NCBI GenBank assembly: GCA_946902985.2
Contig: OX336397.1
Coordinates: forward strand, 153,691,890-153,755,889
Direction of reading: 5' to 3'
From: Meconema thalassinum
Taxonomy: Eukaryota > Arthropoda > Insecta > Orthoptera > Tettigoniidae
Length of the DNA: 64,000 nucleotides
Positions 21,969 to 33,598 of this stretch are shown here, piece by piece; the stretch's first letter is position 1, and each line of letters opens with the position of its first letter. The position numbers were made by a program, and so were the translations under genes. Under the pieces are notes generated by a model. The model saw nothing but the letters and a program-made list of their open reading frames with translations, ran no database searches and was not told where the DNA came from.

Positions 21969-24900
21969 TCAACCACAACGAGTCATGAATTCACTCTCCT
22001 TTTCAGTTCCTGAGTTACTGCAGGGAATATCTTCATTAAGGACCGGCTCACTTAGTCGGTGTTGTGAAGTGTTGATAGAATCACCTTTGTTAAGACAGTT
22101 TATCTCTAACGAATAAAGTCGCTGTACTGGACGAAGTAGAATGCCAGTTGCTGTCTTAATTTTAACCAGACGAGTCACACTGTCTCTTCCAGGTAACAGA
22201 TCCACCACTCTTCCTAAGGGCCAGTTGATCCGTTTCTTGTTGTCGCTCTCCACCAGTATTATGTCTCCTACTTGTATGGATCCCTGTTGCTTTTTGCTCC
22301 GTGATCGGAGAAATCCCAGATATTCTTTTTTGAAGCGATTTCTCAGGCTCTCCCGAACAGCTTGTAGATAACGCCATCTGTCGTTTAAACTGCTGGTTTG
22401 AATTTGGTCTAAGTCGGTTACATCATTACCCTCTAGGCTATGTAGGAACATGGAGGGTCTGAGTGGCTTGAGTTCATCTTCTTCAGAAAGATAAGTCAAA
22501 GGTCGGTTGTTCATCAGGTTCTCACAATCGCATAGAAGAGTACACATTTCCTCATAATTTAGGCAAGCTTTACCCAAATTACGGCGAAGCAAATCCTTTA
22601 GAATCTTAATCAACCTTTCCCAGAATTCTCCCCACCAGGCTGCAGTGGGAGGGTTCAGGTTCCATTTAATCTTCAGAAGGCTGCACGTCCTCTCTATTTC
22701 AGTCCAATCCAATTGCTCCATGGTTCTGCGAAGTCCGGTGAAATTCGTCCCATTGTCCGAATACATGGTATGCACTCTTCCTCTTCTTGCTACAAATCGG
22801 TGTAGTGCTTGGATATATGCTCCCGTACTAAGTGAAGTGATCAATTCCAGATGCACAGCCCGATAAACTGCACAAGTGAATATCACAATCCATCCCTTTT
22901 CTCCTCCTCGTAGAAACACAGGGCCGGCCAAGTCTGTGCCCGTGATCTGGAAAACACTCAATGCCTTGATTCGATCCTGTGGCAATGGAGGAAAAGGTAC
23001 CTCAAAACCCTGAGCAGAGTTACGACGACAGATCACGCATTTCCGAACAACTGCTGCCACCGTCCTTCTTCCTCTAATTATCCAAACCCTTTAGCGCAAC
23101 AAAACAAGCAGTGTGTGCGTCCCACCATGGTTATGGAATCGATGAAATTTTTCAATCATTCTTTCAACCATCACATGTTTTGATGGAAGTACAACTGGAT
23201 AGGTATACTCAGGAGTGTCGTCAGAATCAACGACTCTTGACTTCATGCGTAGAAGTCCTTCATCGTCTGTGAACACCTCCAGATTCTTCAATTGTTCTTT
23301 TCTCTCTTCTTCATAAAGCGTTTCATTCTGGATAAGGAAGTACAGTTTCTTCTCAGCATTGAGAAACTCTTCGCTATCAATTTCCGTTGATACGTGGTCT
23401 CTACGATTCCTTTGTTTCAATCTCAAAATCCAAGCAATGGCCCTAACGATTTTGATGTCTCCAGAGAATCGTGAACTTAATTGTAGTAAAATCGTTTCCA
23501 CAACAGTGTTCTTAGCAGCTACAACTGTTTTCCTCCTTTCCCTGTTGACTTCTTCCAACAATGGTTCAGGACGATTAAATACCCATTCTTCTTCTTTACA
23601 TTTAAGCCAAGACGGACCCTCCCACCATCTGGATCTCCAAAGTTGTGTTGGTGAACACCCTCTAGATAGGAGATCTGCTGGATTGAGGCTGCCCGGTATG
23701 TGTCTCCATGAACTAGCCTTACTGTACTCATGAATTTCCTTTACCCAATTCTCTACGAACACCGACCAAAGCCCTTTATTAGCAATCCAAGCCAAGACTA
23801 CTGTTGAATCGGACCAAAACACTGTGTGTATGTCATTCCGGTGTAGGCATCGAAGGCTCAACCGAGACATTCTAACTCCAAGGAGCGCTCCCATCAGTTC
23901 AAGGCGGGGTAGTGTCAGTTATTTGAGAGGCGCCACTCTAGATTTAGCCATCAGAAGACTCAGTTGGATCTTACCTTCTTCTTCCGTTCTCAGAAATATG
24001 CAACAACCAAACGCTCTTTTGCTAGCGTCCACAAATACATGCAAAGTGCTGTTGTCATTCAGGAAAATCCTTCTAGGTATCCGACAGTCATGTAGGTATT
24101 GTAACTGCTGAGTCCATCGACAGAATTCCTCACAAATGTTTCCTGGTAACACCTCATCCCATCCTATACTTTTCTGCCATGTCTTCTGCAGAATGAGCTT
24201 GGGAATCAGAGTTACTGGGGCCGAAAATCCAATCGGATCAAATATTTTTTGCACGCTGGATAGTACCACTCTTCGGGTTACCTAACCTGTAGTCCGGCTG
24301 AAGTTACATCCAAGTTCATCTACGTCGCAATACCAACGAAGTCCTAAGACATTCTCAGTTTTATCAACACCACAATCAAAGGAATTCACCCATCCCCTCA
24401 AATTGAAACCTGCGGATAACATCAATTCTTCTGCCTTTAAAATAAAGGGTCCAATTTCTTCCTTTGAAGCGACTCCAGTAAGACAGTTGTCCACATAAAA
24501 TGCAGGTTTCATTTTTGTAGCTACTACCTTCAAATGAGTTGGGGGCTCTTCCAGAAGGTTGTTCTGTACAGAAACAAATAGGAAGGGACTGGAACAAACA
24601 CCAAAAAACCACCCGGCAATGTCGGAAAGTGGAAATCTTATCATTATCCCACCAGAGAAAACGGAGCATATCCCTGTCTTCAGGATCAATTATAATCTGC
24701 AGGAATGCCTTCTCTATATCAGCTATTAGACCTATAGGATAGGTTCGAAAATTGGTCAGCACAGATGGAACAAGGTCGATGATGTTGGGTCCGGGCTCGA
24801 GGCAATCATTCAAGGAATGACCATTTCTGTCTTTGTTGGAAGCATCGAACACCGGCCTTATCTTTGTAGTGCCACCATCTTTCAGCACAGCTCTATGAGG

Positions 24901-25779
24901 CAAATAATGTGTAGGTCCATCCAAAACCTCGTTTTCAACACCTTAGATAATCCCTTTGTTTACCCATTCCTGTAACACCTCATCATAATCCTGAAATTTC
25001 TGCATCCCTCGTAACTTTCTTGAAGTGTTCAGTAATCGTTTCTGAGAAATTTCACGATTCGTTTCCAGAGAAATACAACCATCAATCCAGGGTAGTTTGA
25101 CAATGTAGCGCCCAGATTGCTCTTCTCTCTTCACAGTCCTATCGAAGAACATCTGAACTTGTTGTTCCCTTTCTTCCTTTTTTATCTGTTCGCCAGGATC
25201 TTTAATACCCAAAGTCTCAATTTCCCACAAATCCGCCACTCTTGTTGATTGAGTTAAAGTAAGTAGAGTGAAGGACGAGGCAGTAGTTGAGGTGATCTCA
25301 GAAGAGCCCATAAGTGTCCACCCTAAACAAGTTCTCATAGCTACTAGACTCTTGTTTACATGTAGAAAGTCTGGCGTGATTATCTGAGCCCACACGTCAG
25401 CTCCTAACAATACCTGTATGTCAGTACTGTTGCCACCATTATCTTGGCCAACATCACTAAGTTCAACTCCCTTGTCCCTCAGTAAATTAAACAAGTCAGC
25501 ATCAACTAGGGGAGCACTTCCACAGATACTATCAGAGCCTAACACTGCAACCTCACATCTGTTTTCCTCGTTCATACCCAGCAAAGTTATTTGATAGGAC
25601 TCGAAACAAACAGGTGCTGTTTTCCTACCTCCAAATAATTCTTGACTTAGTGTAACCTTTCCAGTTTGTTCCAACTCTAATTTCTTAGCACAAGACTTCT
25701 TTATGTAGCTTCTCTGCGATCCACTGTCACACAGAACTCTTACTCTGTGCGTGGATCCACCAACAACTACTCTAGCAAC
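21969..25779 (-). pseudogene. BEL-1 pol polyprotein, interrupted
   Basis: Pol polyprotein of a BEL/Pao element; it copies RNA to DNA and integrates it. Order on the minus strand: aspartic protease with VRVLCDSGSQRSYI (about 25731); reverse transcriptase with KIRPVFDASNKDRNGHSLND, LIADIEKAFLQI and AFYVDNCLTGV (YVDN in place of the usual YVDD); RNase H with FVDASKRAFGC and FWSDSTVVLAW; an integrase zinc region with HRFHNHGG and CVICRR; an integrase core with TDLAGPVF, YSDNGTNFTGL and WWGEFWERLIKI; then a C-terminal DUF5641-type tail. Gag and pol share a frame, separated by TAG-ACT-TAA. Further in-frame stops lie at 24943, 24282, 23919 and 23091, with one frameshift near 24600. No functional polyprotein. 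Confidence 0.93.
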
Positions 25780-25785
25780 TTAAGT

Positions 25786-27138
25786 CTACAGATAGGTCAC
25801 ATGTCCTTTATTACTACCTGCCATCATGCTAACTGTTTTTGGAACCGAATTACCTTTTGGTTCATCTGAGGCTGTTTTCGCACACATCAAAGCGTAATGA
25901 TTCCCCTTGCAAAATGGGCACTTCACAAACATCTTACACTTAACACTGACATGTCCCGGTCGTAGACACCTAAAACAAGCTCCCTTTTTCTTTAACGTTA
26001 CTTGGCGTTCTTCTTGAGAATGATCAATAGCTACAGAACAGTCTTGAGAAAAATGTGAGGTTCTGCCACAGAATATACAAGCCGTATCTTTGTTATTTCT
26101 GTTTCCATTACTAACTGAAACATCCTCTATTGAAATTAAAGAAGCCGCTGAAGGTACGTCCCTATTCTTAGTCTTGGTCCTATCGTCTTGCTTAACTCGA
26201 TCCGTCCTCTCGTTAACTTCAAAAGAACTATGTCTTAGCTTAAGCCGTTCTTCACCTTCTACCTCAGTCTTTAAGAAGGCTAACAATTCACTCAAGCAAC
26301 AGTCAGGTTCCTTGGTAGACGTTTCTTTTGATACACGATACCTGTCCCAAGTTCTAAACATAACCTCTGGCAAGGCACTCTCTACTAGTGGAAATAACAT
26401 TGCAGCGTATTTCTCCTTTGTTACTCCCAAGGAATCAAGTGGTCTCAACTGTCCCTCCCGACAGTCATACAGTTGGGCTATGGATCTTAAACTATCCTTC
26501 TTTAACACCCAGGATAAAAGTTCCCTACCATAGTACTCAATGAGTAACTCATCCTTCCCATACCTAGACTTCAACAATTCTATAGCCTTTTTGTAGTTTT
26601 CCTTTGAAGGAGGAAAGTTTTCTACCAACTTCTGGGCACACGAACCAGGTTCCATACACTGAATCAAATAAACAAATTTGTCTTCATCTTTAAGGCTGCT
26701 ATCTTCATGTATTTTAGTAAATTGCGCCCAAAACCCAATCCAGCACTTCACGTTTCCATCGAATTTTTTCAGTTCTAGTTTTGGTAGTCTTAGTAGCCTC
26801 TGATTAGAAGTACGTGAACAGTTACTCGTATTAGCTTCAGAAACGGCTTGATCTCCAACTTGTAAGGCCTGCACTTTTTCCCTAACCATAAAATATTTCA
26901 AGTAGTACTCACTGCAATTGTTGATCTCTGTTTCAAGCACGATGTCTTCAAGGTCTTCCTTTTGCAGCAGCTCATTGTATACTTCATCATCCAGACGTTT
27001 TAACTTCTCGTAGCGTTCCACAAGTGAAGCATATCTGCTACGAATCTCCACGTGGTCACCATCAGCAAGCGCCAACAGTTCTTCAAGCTTATTTACCTCA
27101 CGTGTAAATACGCCGCGTAATACTCGACGTTCGGTCAT
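25786..27138 (-). CDS. BEL-1 gag protein
   Basis: An intact 450-codon frame from ATG 27138. Gag packages the element RNA into particles in the cytoplasm. The N-terminal half is coiled-coil-like and charged, followed by the DUF1759-type gag core (LPKLELKKFDGNVKCWIGFW, CMEPGSCAQKLVENFP). The C-terminus carries zinc knuckles of the Cys-Cys-His-Cys kind: CIFCGRTSHFSQDC, CFRCLRPGHVSVKC and CPFCKGNHYALMC. It ends at TAG 25786; pol resumes in the same frame two codons later after a second stop, TAA 25780. The first stop could be a natural read-through site and the second a mutation, but I cannot tell from one copy. Confidence 0.9.
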   Translation of the reverse strand: MTERRVLRGVFTREVNKLEELLALADGDHVEIRSRYASLVERYEKLKRLDDEVYNELLQKEDLEDIVLETEINNCSEYYLKYFMVREKVQALQVGDQAVSEANTSNCSRTSNQRLLRLPKLELKKFDGNVKCWIGFWAQFTKIHEDSSLKDEDKFVYLIQCMEPGSCAQKLVENFPPSKENYKKAIELLKSRYGKDELLIEYYGRELLSWVLKKDSLRSIAQLYDCREGQLRPLDSLGVTKEKYAAMLFPLVESALPEVMFRTWDRYRVSKETSTKEPDCCLSELLAFLKTEVEGEERLKLRHSSFEVNERTDRVKQDDRTKTKNRDVPSAASLISIEDVSVSNGNRNNKDTACIFCGRTSHFSQDCSVAIDHSQEERQVTLKKKGACFRCLRPGHVSVKCKMFVKCPFCKGNHYALMCAKTASDEPKGNSVPKTVSMMAGSNKGHVTYL

Positions 27139-27180
27139 CGTTGTTCTGTTTTATTTGATGTTGAGATTGTCAGTAGTCCT

Positions 27181-27193
27181 GTCACGGTCGCCA
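27181..27193 (-). promoter_or_regulatory. BEL-1 primer binding site
   Basis: Minus-strand TGGCGACCGTGAC begins four bases after the 5' LTR and starts with TGG, as a site pairing with the CCA end of a tRNA should. The primer tRNA was not identified. Confidence 0.65.
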
Positions 27194-27197
27194 GTTA

Positions 27198-27410
27198 TAT
27201 ACCATACCAAATCATTTTAATATACAGTAATCAATATTTTATTGACACAACTCAACATCGCATCCAAAGACATTCCAAAAACACTACACTCAAAAATAAC
27301 AAAACCAAAACTATGTAAACCAAAACATTGTCTATTTTCTAAATCAAAACACTGTCTATTTTCTACAGGAAGTAGATTGCTCGAAAGAGCTTTAATTCAC
27401 TTTCTCCACA
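27198..27410 (-). repeat. BEL-1 5' LTR
   Basis: 213 bp, partner of 21623-21835. Expected to hold the promoter and polyadenylation signal of the element. Confidence 0.92.
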
Positions 27411-28451
27411 ACCGGTATCTAATTAGTTTCAAATTCCATAGTTGTTTAAATATTCCGTCATAGAGTATGATCATTGATTCTTTCTTCGCCTCAGTGATAT
27501 CTTGAGCTGCGGCCTATACGGCACGGTTGACGCATGCGCAGTCCAATTTACGATCTTTTCCATAGCCTTTCTCGTCACTCGCTATGAGGAAATATGCTGA
27601 GCTCCGTTCTGAATCGAGTTTGGCTCAAGGTTGTACTGAAAGTGAAGTGAAATGCTGTCTATCGGTCATTATGTGGTACTGGGCCAGCGCCATGCCTGTC
27701 ACACCTTGTCACAAAAGGAGGAAGGGAGGAGGGTGTGGGCCAATGGCCTGATTGGCTGGGAGCAATTTGACTCATTGGTTATTGGTGGGATGGGGCGTTG
27801 ATTGACACAAACTGACAACCAATCACTCTCACACAAAGAGCATTAATTCTAGATTTCTCTAAAAGGGGGCTCTGCGTCCTACAGTGAAATTCAAACTTGC
27901 CCTAATAAATAGTGAGCATAATATGTATTTATTAATTCCTTATTTGGTAAAGTGAATAACTAAGCGAATGAATAAAAGAGAAAATGTACGATCATGACTA
28001 CCGTACATGTTAAGGCTTCATGGACTACTCTCGGTAGCTAAATATTTATGGTTGATAAACCATCTGCAACTGTCAGGCCTGGATGAAATCACGCGAATTC
28101 CTGTATGTAGTTTATCTTCAGTTCTTGTTAACGATTTGTGGTTATTTTAAGTGAGTGTCAAGGTGTTAAAGAGTCAAACATTGAGTTGGTGTTGTAGGCT
28201 ATTCGTGAGTGAATGGTTGAGTGCTGAAAAAGTTTAATTTATATATGTTTATATATTTTCTTATCGTATATATTATTATCGGTAAATCCCGATGTGAAAT
28301 GTTGTATATCAAGATTAGTGCAGGCCCGATATATAGATCGGAAATCGAACCCTGCTCTGATATAATGTTATGAAAATACCAATATTTTCATATTTTTTTA
28401 GGCTACTTGGCACTACCCTTGGGTTGGCCTGGAGCCGCCCCTGGATTTAAG

Positions 28452-28635
28452 TGGCAGTTTTCGGGAAAGAAGACGCCAATTAAGCGATAAAGGTTTAATG
28501 TGGTATTCAAGCGGCATTAAGGGGAAAGTAAGTTGCAATACAAATCAACAGTTCACGGCATAGTCATAGATATTTAGGGAGAATATATGGTGTAAATTGC
28601 ACTGAGTGGTTTTAACCGACTTGGCTACAAAATCA
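28452..28635. other. Spacer between two hAT elements
   Basis: Short host or unknown sequence between the two 8-bp target duplications. No coding signal. Confidence 0.5.
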
Positions 28636-28643
28636 CTTACCAC

Positions 28644-31482
28644 CAGTGGCGGTTCTAGAAGCTTAAATCTGGCGGGGCCCAGACATTTTCCCGGATCGAT
28701 CTCATTAGTATACTTTTTCCTCATTTTTGCAAAATGAGAAAAGTAGTCTAAAAACTATCATTGGTAAAAAAATAGCATATTTCACTGTCACATAAATTTA
28801 TTCTTCTGTTTCTACTCTGGGCAAACTGGTTCACTATATCAGAAGGGTCGTGAAGTAATTTTCCACTTAATTCTCTTTCAATTGAAAGAATTGCGAGATT
28901 GGAAAGCCTCTTTGTTGCCATTGTTGCTCTTAAATAGGATTTTATTCGTTTCACGACGAGAACCTGCGCTCAGCAGAAGCAGACGACACAGGAAGAGTCA
29001 GCATCAACTTGAAAAATAATAGTAACTATGGAAAAGCAACTTCCATTTTCAGAAGTTCAGAAAAGAAGAATGAGGAAGTGTTTGGATATTTGCCTCTAAA
29101 TACATTCTTAGCTAAACTGATTTCAGTCTGTAGCACCTTACGGTCTGTGAAGATTAGATTATACTTTTCACAGAACGTGAGAATATATATATTCAAAATT
29201 TAAAAAGTTTTCACTTCTTGGGTTACAGGCATCCATTGCATTGCACACACAATCATTTTCAGTAAATCTACGCAGTAACTCTTCTACCATGTTGTCTAAT
29301 ATTTCAAAAATATTTCTTTTACATGTCTTTGATAATGTGACATTTTCCTCTTCTTTCTCCGCAGAGACTGGCATTAATAAAACGTAGTCTGAAAAGTTCT
29401 TTGGAATACTTGAGACTCTAGATTGCTTATAAACTTTCACGCCTAACGACTGAACAGAGTCACATGAAACCGCCCACAGTTCCTTAAAATAATAATCATT
29501 TCGTTTTTCTTGCAACGATTTTACATGACCATAGATCAATCTATGTGCCCCTCCGAAGTCCACATGTTTTTGTTGTATGAACATAGAGGCTCCATTGGCA
29601 AGCTCGAGAATATCAGAAAAGATTTGTAACACAAACATCACCTTCACTTTACAAAGCTGTTTCAACAAACCTTTTGCTTCTGCTGCCTCTTTCTTGTTAA
29701 CTGACTTTGAAATATACTCCAGAGCTGCTTTAACTGAAGCAAAACGTTTCTGAAAATACATTACTCCTCTATATTTACATACCCATAACGTGTCACTTTG
29801 AAGAGGTATCTCTAAAACACGTTCTCCTGGATGAAGATCACTCTGTATCTCAACAAACTTTTGGTGACTTACAGTAGATACAGACTGAAAAGCATAAATT
29901 GCTTCCAGTAAACCAAAAGTGTCCCCTACCACGTCTACAAACTGGCTTTGAAACGTCCACCAAAACTAAATTTAAGCGATGTGCATAACAATGCACGTAA
30001 ACACACGGGCTTTTGACCTTTTGTCGCAATAAACGCTGCACACCGTTTACCCTCCCTGACATAACCGCGGCTCCATCATATGCTTGTCCAATGCACTTAC
30101 AGGGATCGAAATCCACAGAAACAAGGTACTCTAAAGCTGAATTAGCTATACTTTCAGCATTTAGTTGAGACAAATGTATAAAACCAATGAAACGCTCCTC
30201 TATAGAATTTTGTCCTACATATCTGACACATACGGACAACTGTTCCAATTTACTAACAACTCTAACTTCATCCAGGATTAAGGAAACATAACTATCGTGA
30301 TATTTTTTCGTCTCTCCTCCAATATGTTCAACTATTATATTAGCTGAGATATCAAGAAATTCATTTTGAGAATCTTTAGATGAGTAAGTTGCATTCTTTG
30401 GTAGACTGTTAACTTGTGCATTCACTTTCTAGTTTAATTACATTTAAAATTTCATAAAAATTCCCTTTATTATTAATACTGTCATCATCCGAAACTGTTT
30501 GGCGATGACCTCTAAGCCCAATGTCTTGCCGAGCACAAAGTAATGCGACTCGGGCCATTGTTGCCACAGCTGAGCGGTTACGCAATATAACCAGAGGTTT
30601 CTCGCTTAGCTTGGAAATCACTGTGCTGCTATGTTCACTTACCAGAAAACTGTTTCACTTTACTATTGAAGATTTATAACATTCACTATCAGCATGCTTT
30701 GCACGTTTTTCTCATATTCTTTTCCAATTGCAAAATCCAGATTTACTGAAAACATGTTCAGCATTGCTTTTATTTTCTGAAACTAATTGTATCCAGTTAC
30801 TGCCAATTTCTGAGTACTCGTGGTGTAACTTAGTAAGTTATCTTTCACGTTGATAGGTTTATAATCAGATTGAACGAAATGACGACACAGAAAACAGCAT
30901 CTTTGTTCTCAGAGTATTAAAAAAATGTATACCCATCAAACCATTTACTGTTAAAACTTCTGTTCTTATTATATAGTAACGTTTGTTTATAAACTGATTT
31001 ACGTGGTTGGCATGGACCATCATAGATCGATGCACTGATATAAAATGGTACTGGTTCGACTATATTAGAAACAGTTGCACTCACATTTTTGTCACAGGGT
31101 TGGGGAGATATCGATGTACTTGTATCGCATGGAGGTTTCTCTACATTGGAAACTTCTGAACTTGCATGTCATAAAGTTGGGAAAAGAGTTTAATACTCTT
31201 GGTGTATGCACTACGAATTTTAAAAATATTATATTTATAGACGATTTCAATTGTGTGTTTAAATTACATATAATAAAATAAATAAATTTTGAAATTGAAA
31301 GAAAAATTCACTTAATTAAATGCATTAGTTTGTTTTATATCAGATAAATTTATATCTGTAAATTATCAATTTATTTAGTAACCAAGGAATTTTAAAATAA
31401 TTATTTCACTAAAACTGGGGGGGGGAAGGGCGGTGCCCCCCCCCCCCCCCCCCCCCCCGTCCCAGGGCTAGAACCGCCTCTG
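28644..31482 (-). mobile_element. hAT DNA transposon (hAT-2)
   Basis: A 2.84-kb element with the left end CAGTGGCGGTTCTAGAAGC and a right end whose complement is CAGAGGCGGTTCTAGCCC. A perfect 8-bp target duplication CTTACCAC flanks it (28636-28643 and 31483-31490). It contains a minus-strand transposase of the ZMYM1-like hAT group, broken by frameshifts. Just inside the right end there is a G8 run (31418-31425) and an uninterrupted run of 23 C (31436-31458), which may vary or be miscounted in the assembly. Termini differ from those of the hAT at 21512 beyond the first 17 bases, so it is a related but separate family. Confidence 0.93.
28748..30650 (-). pseudogene. hAT transposase (ZMYM1-like), frameshifted
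   Basis: The transposase of hAT-2. On the minus strand: an N-terminal piece with NRSAVATMARVALLCARQDI and LRGHRQT (30621-30409); the catalytic core with SYVSLILDEVRVVSKLEQLS (first acidic residue), CKCIGQAYDGAAVMSGRVNG (second Asp region) and YVHCYAHRLNLVLVD (30425-29990); a middle helical insertion (29932-29168); then LPVSSASAERRFSS, a frameshift, and MKRIKSYLRATMATKRLSNL with LAILSIEREL (28954-28760), the conserved hAT dimerisation region. The N-terminal zinc finger is not clear. At least three frameshifts, so no active enzyme. The ZMYM1-like assignment rests on motif order. Confidence 0.85.
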
Positions 31483-31490
31483 CTTACCAC

Positions 31491-32280
31491 GTGGGAAAGA
31501 ATACATGCGGTGGCTTCTATATGAAATAAAACTGTATAAGGAAGGAATTATAATTCTCTCATTTCACCCAAATAAGATGGAAACTCTCTGGCGAGGAGGG
31601 GCCAGGTTAAACTGAGTAAAACAGCTTGTCAAGGGCAATCCAAGCTGCCAACACGACAGCCAATATCGTCAGACATTGGCAAGGAGGGAGTGTGAGTTGG
31701 ATAGGTTTATGATGGAGATGAATGCAGGTTTACTTTAGGTTATTGATGGAGTATTTATTTCATTAAGTTTTGTAATTTGTCACCAAGGTATAAGCATATA
31801 TATAGCCTACTTATATCTGATTAGTGTTCAAAATACGTCACTAGTCTTACCGTTTTTCTAACACCGTGCCTAGGCTATTTGTCATCAGCGGGGGAGGTTG
31901 CTAGCAATATCGTCACCGAGTAATTGTGTCTTCTATGTACCTCACGGCAAGATATTAAGATCTGAGAATTGTGAGTTCCACGTAGGTTTATTTCAGGTAC
32001 TCTTTACAGACTTGATTAAATCTGATAATGGAAATGATTCTTTTAACCGAGTTCTGCCCGGACATGTTCGTGCCCTCTTTAGATTAATTTACAATATTTA
32101 ACTGTCGAGGATACAGATTAAATGTGTAACTAGAAACTTCTTCATGATGGCAGTTATACAAGTTACCCACTGATAGTACTTATAAGTTGGTAAGCATAAA
32201 TACATTATCCAATCGCTTCCATTCAATTTGGTGTGTTTGGTTCTTAGTGGGCTTCTTGTAGCCCGAGGCGGAAGTATTGT
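31491..32280. other. No gene recognised
   Basis: Non-coding, no clear repeats. Confidence 0.45.
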
Positions 32281-32384
32281 CTTTTATTTTCTGAAACTAC
32301 TGTAATTGTATCCAGTTACTGCCAATTTCTGAGTACTCGTGGTGTAACTTAGTAAGTTAACTTTCACGTTGATAGGTTTATAAT
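32281..32384 (-). repeat. Stray fragment of hAT-2
   Basis: About 100 bp nearly identical to 30767-30866 inside hAT-2 (TCCAGTTACTGCCAATTTCT, GTGGTGTAACTTAGTAAGTT, CACGTTGATAGGTTTATAAT), with a 4-bp difference at the left. It is not part of a second element end. Confidence 0.8.
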
Positions 32385-32796
32385 CTACTTTAGTGGAATT
32401 TATTTCCCATTATATTGTGCTGAGGTTTGTGTGTAACCTATTTAGGTATAAAGACACTAATTCTAGGACCTTTCATTTCAGTGGCTGCTACCAGGAATTC
32501 CTAATTCAATTGCAATGATAGACATTCATATTTTACTCGAAATTATACTCTAACTCACCGGTATATCAGATAAACTCGAGCGTCATGATGGAATAAGTAT
32601 TTCCGTTAACCTCTGCTTCTCACTGTGCACCAGGTGGGTTATATTCTTCTTACTAGTAGCCTTACTTGAATACCGTACAGAAATTACCTCGTTTGATGTG
32701 TTATATAGGGTTATTCACCTAAGATGATACATGGACATAACGTCTAAACCATTAAAGATCTCGGTATTCTGTTTTCATTATTCGTAAATAACACCA

Positions 32797-33103
32797 TTAA
32801 AACTACAGAACAGGAGACCAAGCCGTCGTAACGTTCAACAAGGTATATTACTGGAAATATAGTGTTTATGATTGACAAACCTTTCTCGGAGATATTGGGG
32901 GTCGTTTTACTTTCTCAATTGCCACTGCTGCACCGGAATAATTCCTTTTAATTGATTATTTACGAAAATAATGCTTTTAGCATTGTTTTCATTTCACTAT
33001 GGACGCCATCTTGGACACTACGTCATAAGTCATGTGACACCCGAAAAACGAACATCTGAGTACGTTACCAACATGTCCAATACAAAATTCACCATATGAC
33101 ACG
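32797..33103 (+). repeat. Merlin internal direct repeat, copy 1
   Basis: 307 bp beginning TTAAAACTACAGAACAGGAG. Nearly identical to 33599-33905. Confidence 0.9.
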
Positions 33104-33358
33104 TAAAATTTGAAATTGTTACAAATTTCCACTAAGTTAAGCACTGTATTGCGGAAAATTACTGCTTGACGTAAGCCCCAGGTTTGGTTTGTTTTTGTAT
33201 GCAAAACATTAATAAGATAGAATTTATGTCCGCTACTAGGTTAGGTACCGTACTGCCTGGCCGAAAATTACTGCTAGTACCACAAGCAAGGGGGTCTGGG
33301 GCGTAAGCCCCAGGTTAGTTTGTTTTTGTATGTAAAACATTTATAAGATAGAATTTAT

Positions 33359-33598
33359 GAAGTAATTTCACATGTCACACAATCCATGGTTAAAGTACGA
33401 CTGACGAGTTGGATTTGGCGCATCGACGCTCTTTTGTTCCTTTGTATACCCGGTGCGATAGTAGGCTACCAAATGCGTGGGGTTGGCATTCCTGACTTAG
33501 TGAGAAAGAGACTTCATTTCAACTATATAAGTAGTGTTGCTATTTGGGATGGCTGGGTGGGTCTATAACAGCGGACGAGTCAACATCTATTAATTTAA
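33359..33598 (-). repeat. Duplicated Merlin transposase 5' region
   Basis: On the minus strand this includes the start codon and first codons MDCVTCEIT of the transposase, then a stop, and upstream sequence (complement of AAATGCGTGGGGTTGGCATTCC) that matches 35214-35478. The rest of the coding region is deleted, as in an internally deleted copy fused to the next one. Confidence 0.8.

Larger units (their letters stand above)
21623..27410 (-). mobile_element. BEL/Pao LTR retrotransposon (BEL-1)
   Basis: A complete 5.79-kb element on the minus strand: 213-bp LTRs at both ends, primer binding site, gag, pol (protease, reverse transcriptase, RNase H, integrase), polypurine tract, and a 5-bp ACCGG target duplication. 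I see no envelope-like frame. The two LTRs differ at only a handful of sites by eye, which suggests a fairly recent insertion. The pol frame nevertheless carries one frameshift and several in-frame stops, so this copy is defective. It sits inside a hAT element. Confidence 0.93.
21512..28443. mobile_element. Non-autonomous hAT element, split by BEL
   Basis: The left end CAGGGGCGGTTCTAGGC (21512) and the right end, whose complement reads CAGGGGCGGCTCCAGGC (28443), are hAT-type termini. The 8-bp target duplication GATTTAAG is intact on both sides (21504-21511 and 28444-28451). Without the inserted BEL element (21623-27410 plus one 5-bp duplication) the hAT is about 1.14 kb: 21512-21622 joined to 27416-28443. 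I see no transposase in the remaining sequence, so it must have been mobilised in trans. The internal part at 27520-27540 contains GACGCATGCGCAGTCC and looks like a former promoter region. Confidence 0.9.

Noticed and set aside
21623..27410. Endogenous retrovirus
   Set aside because: No envelope frame is present. Protease, reverse transcriptase and integrase order and motifs are those of BEL/Pao retrotransposons.
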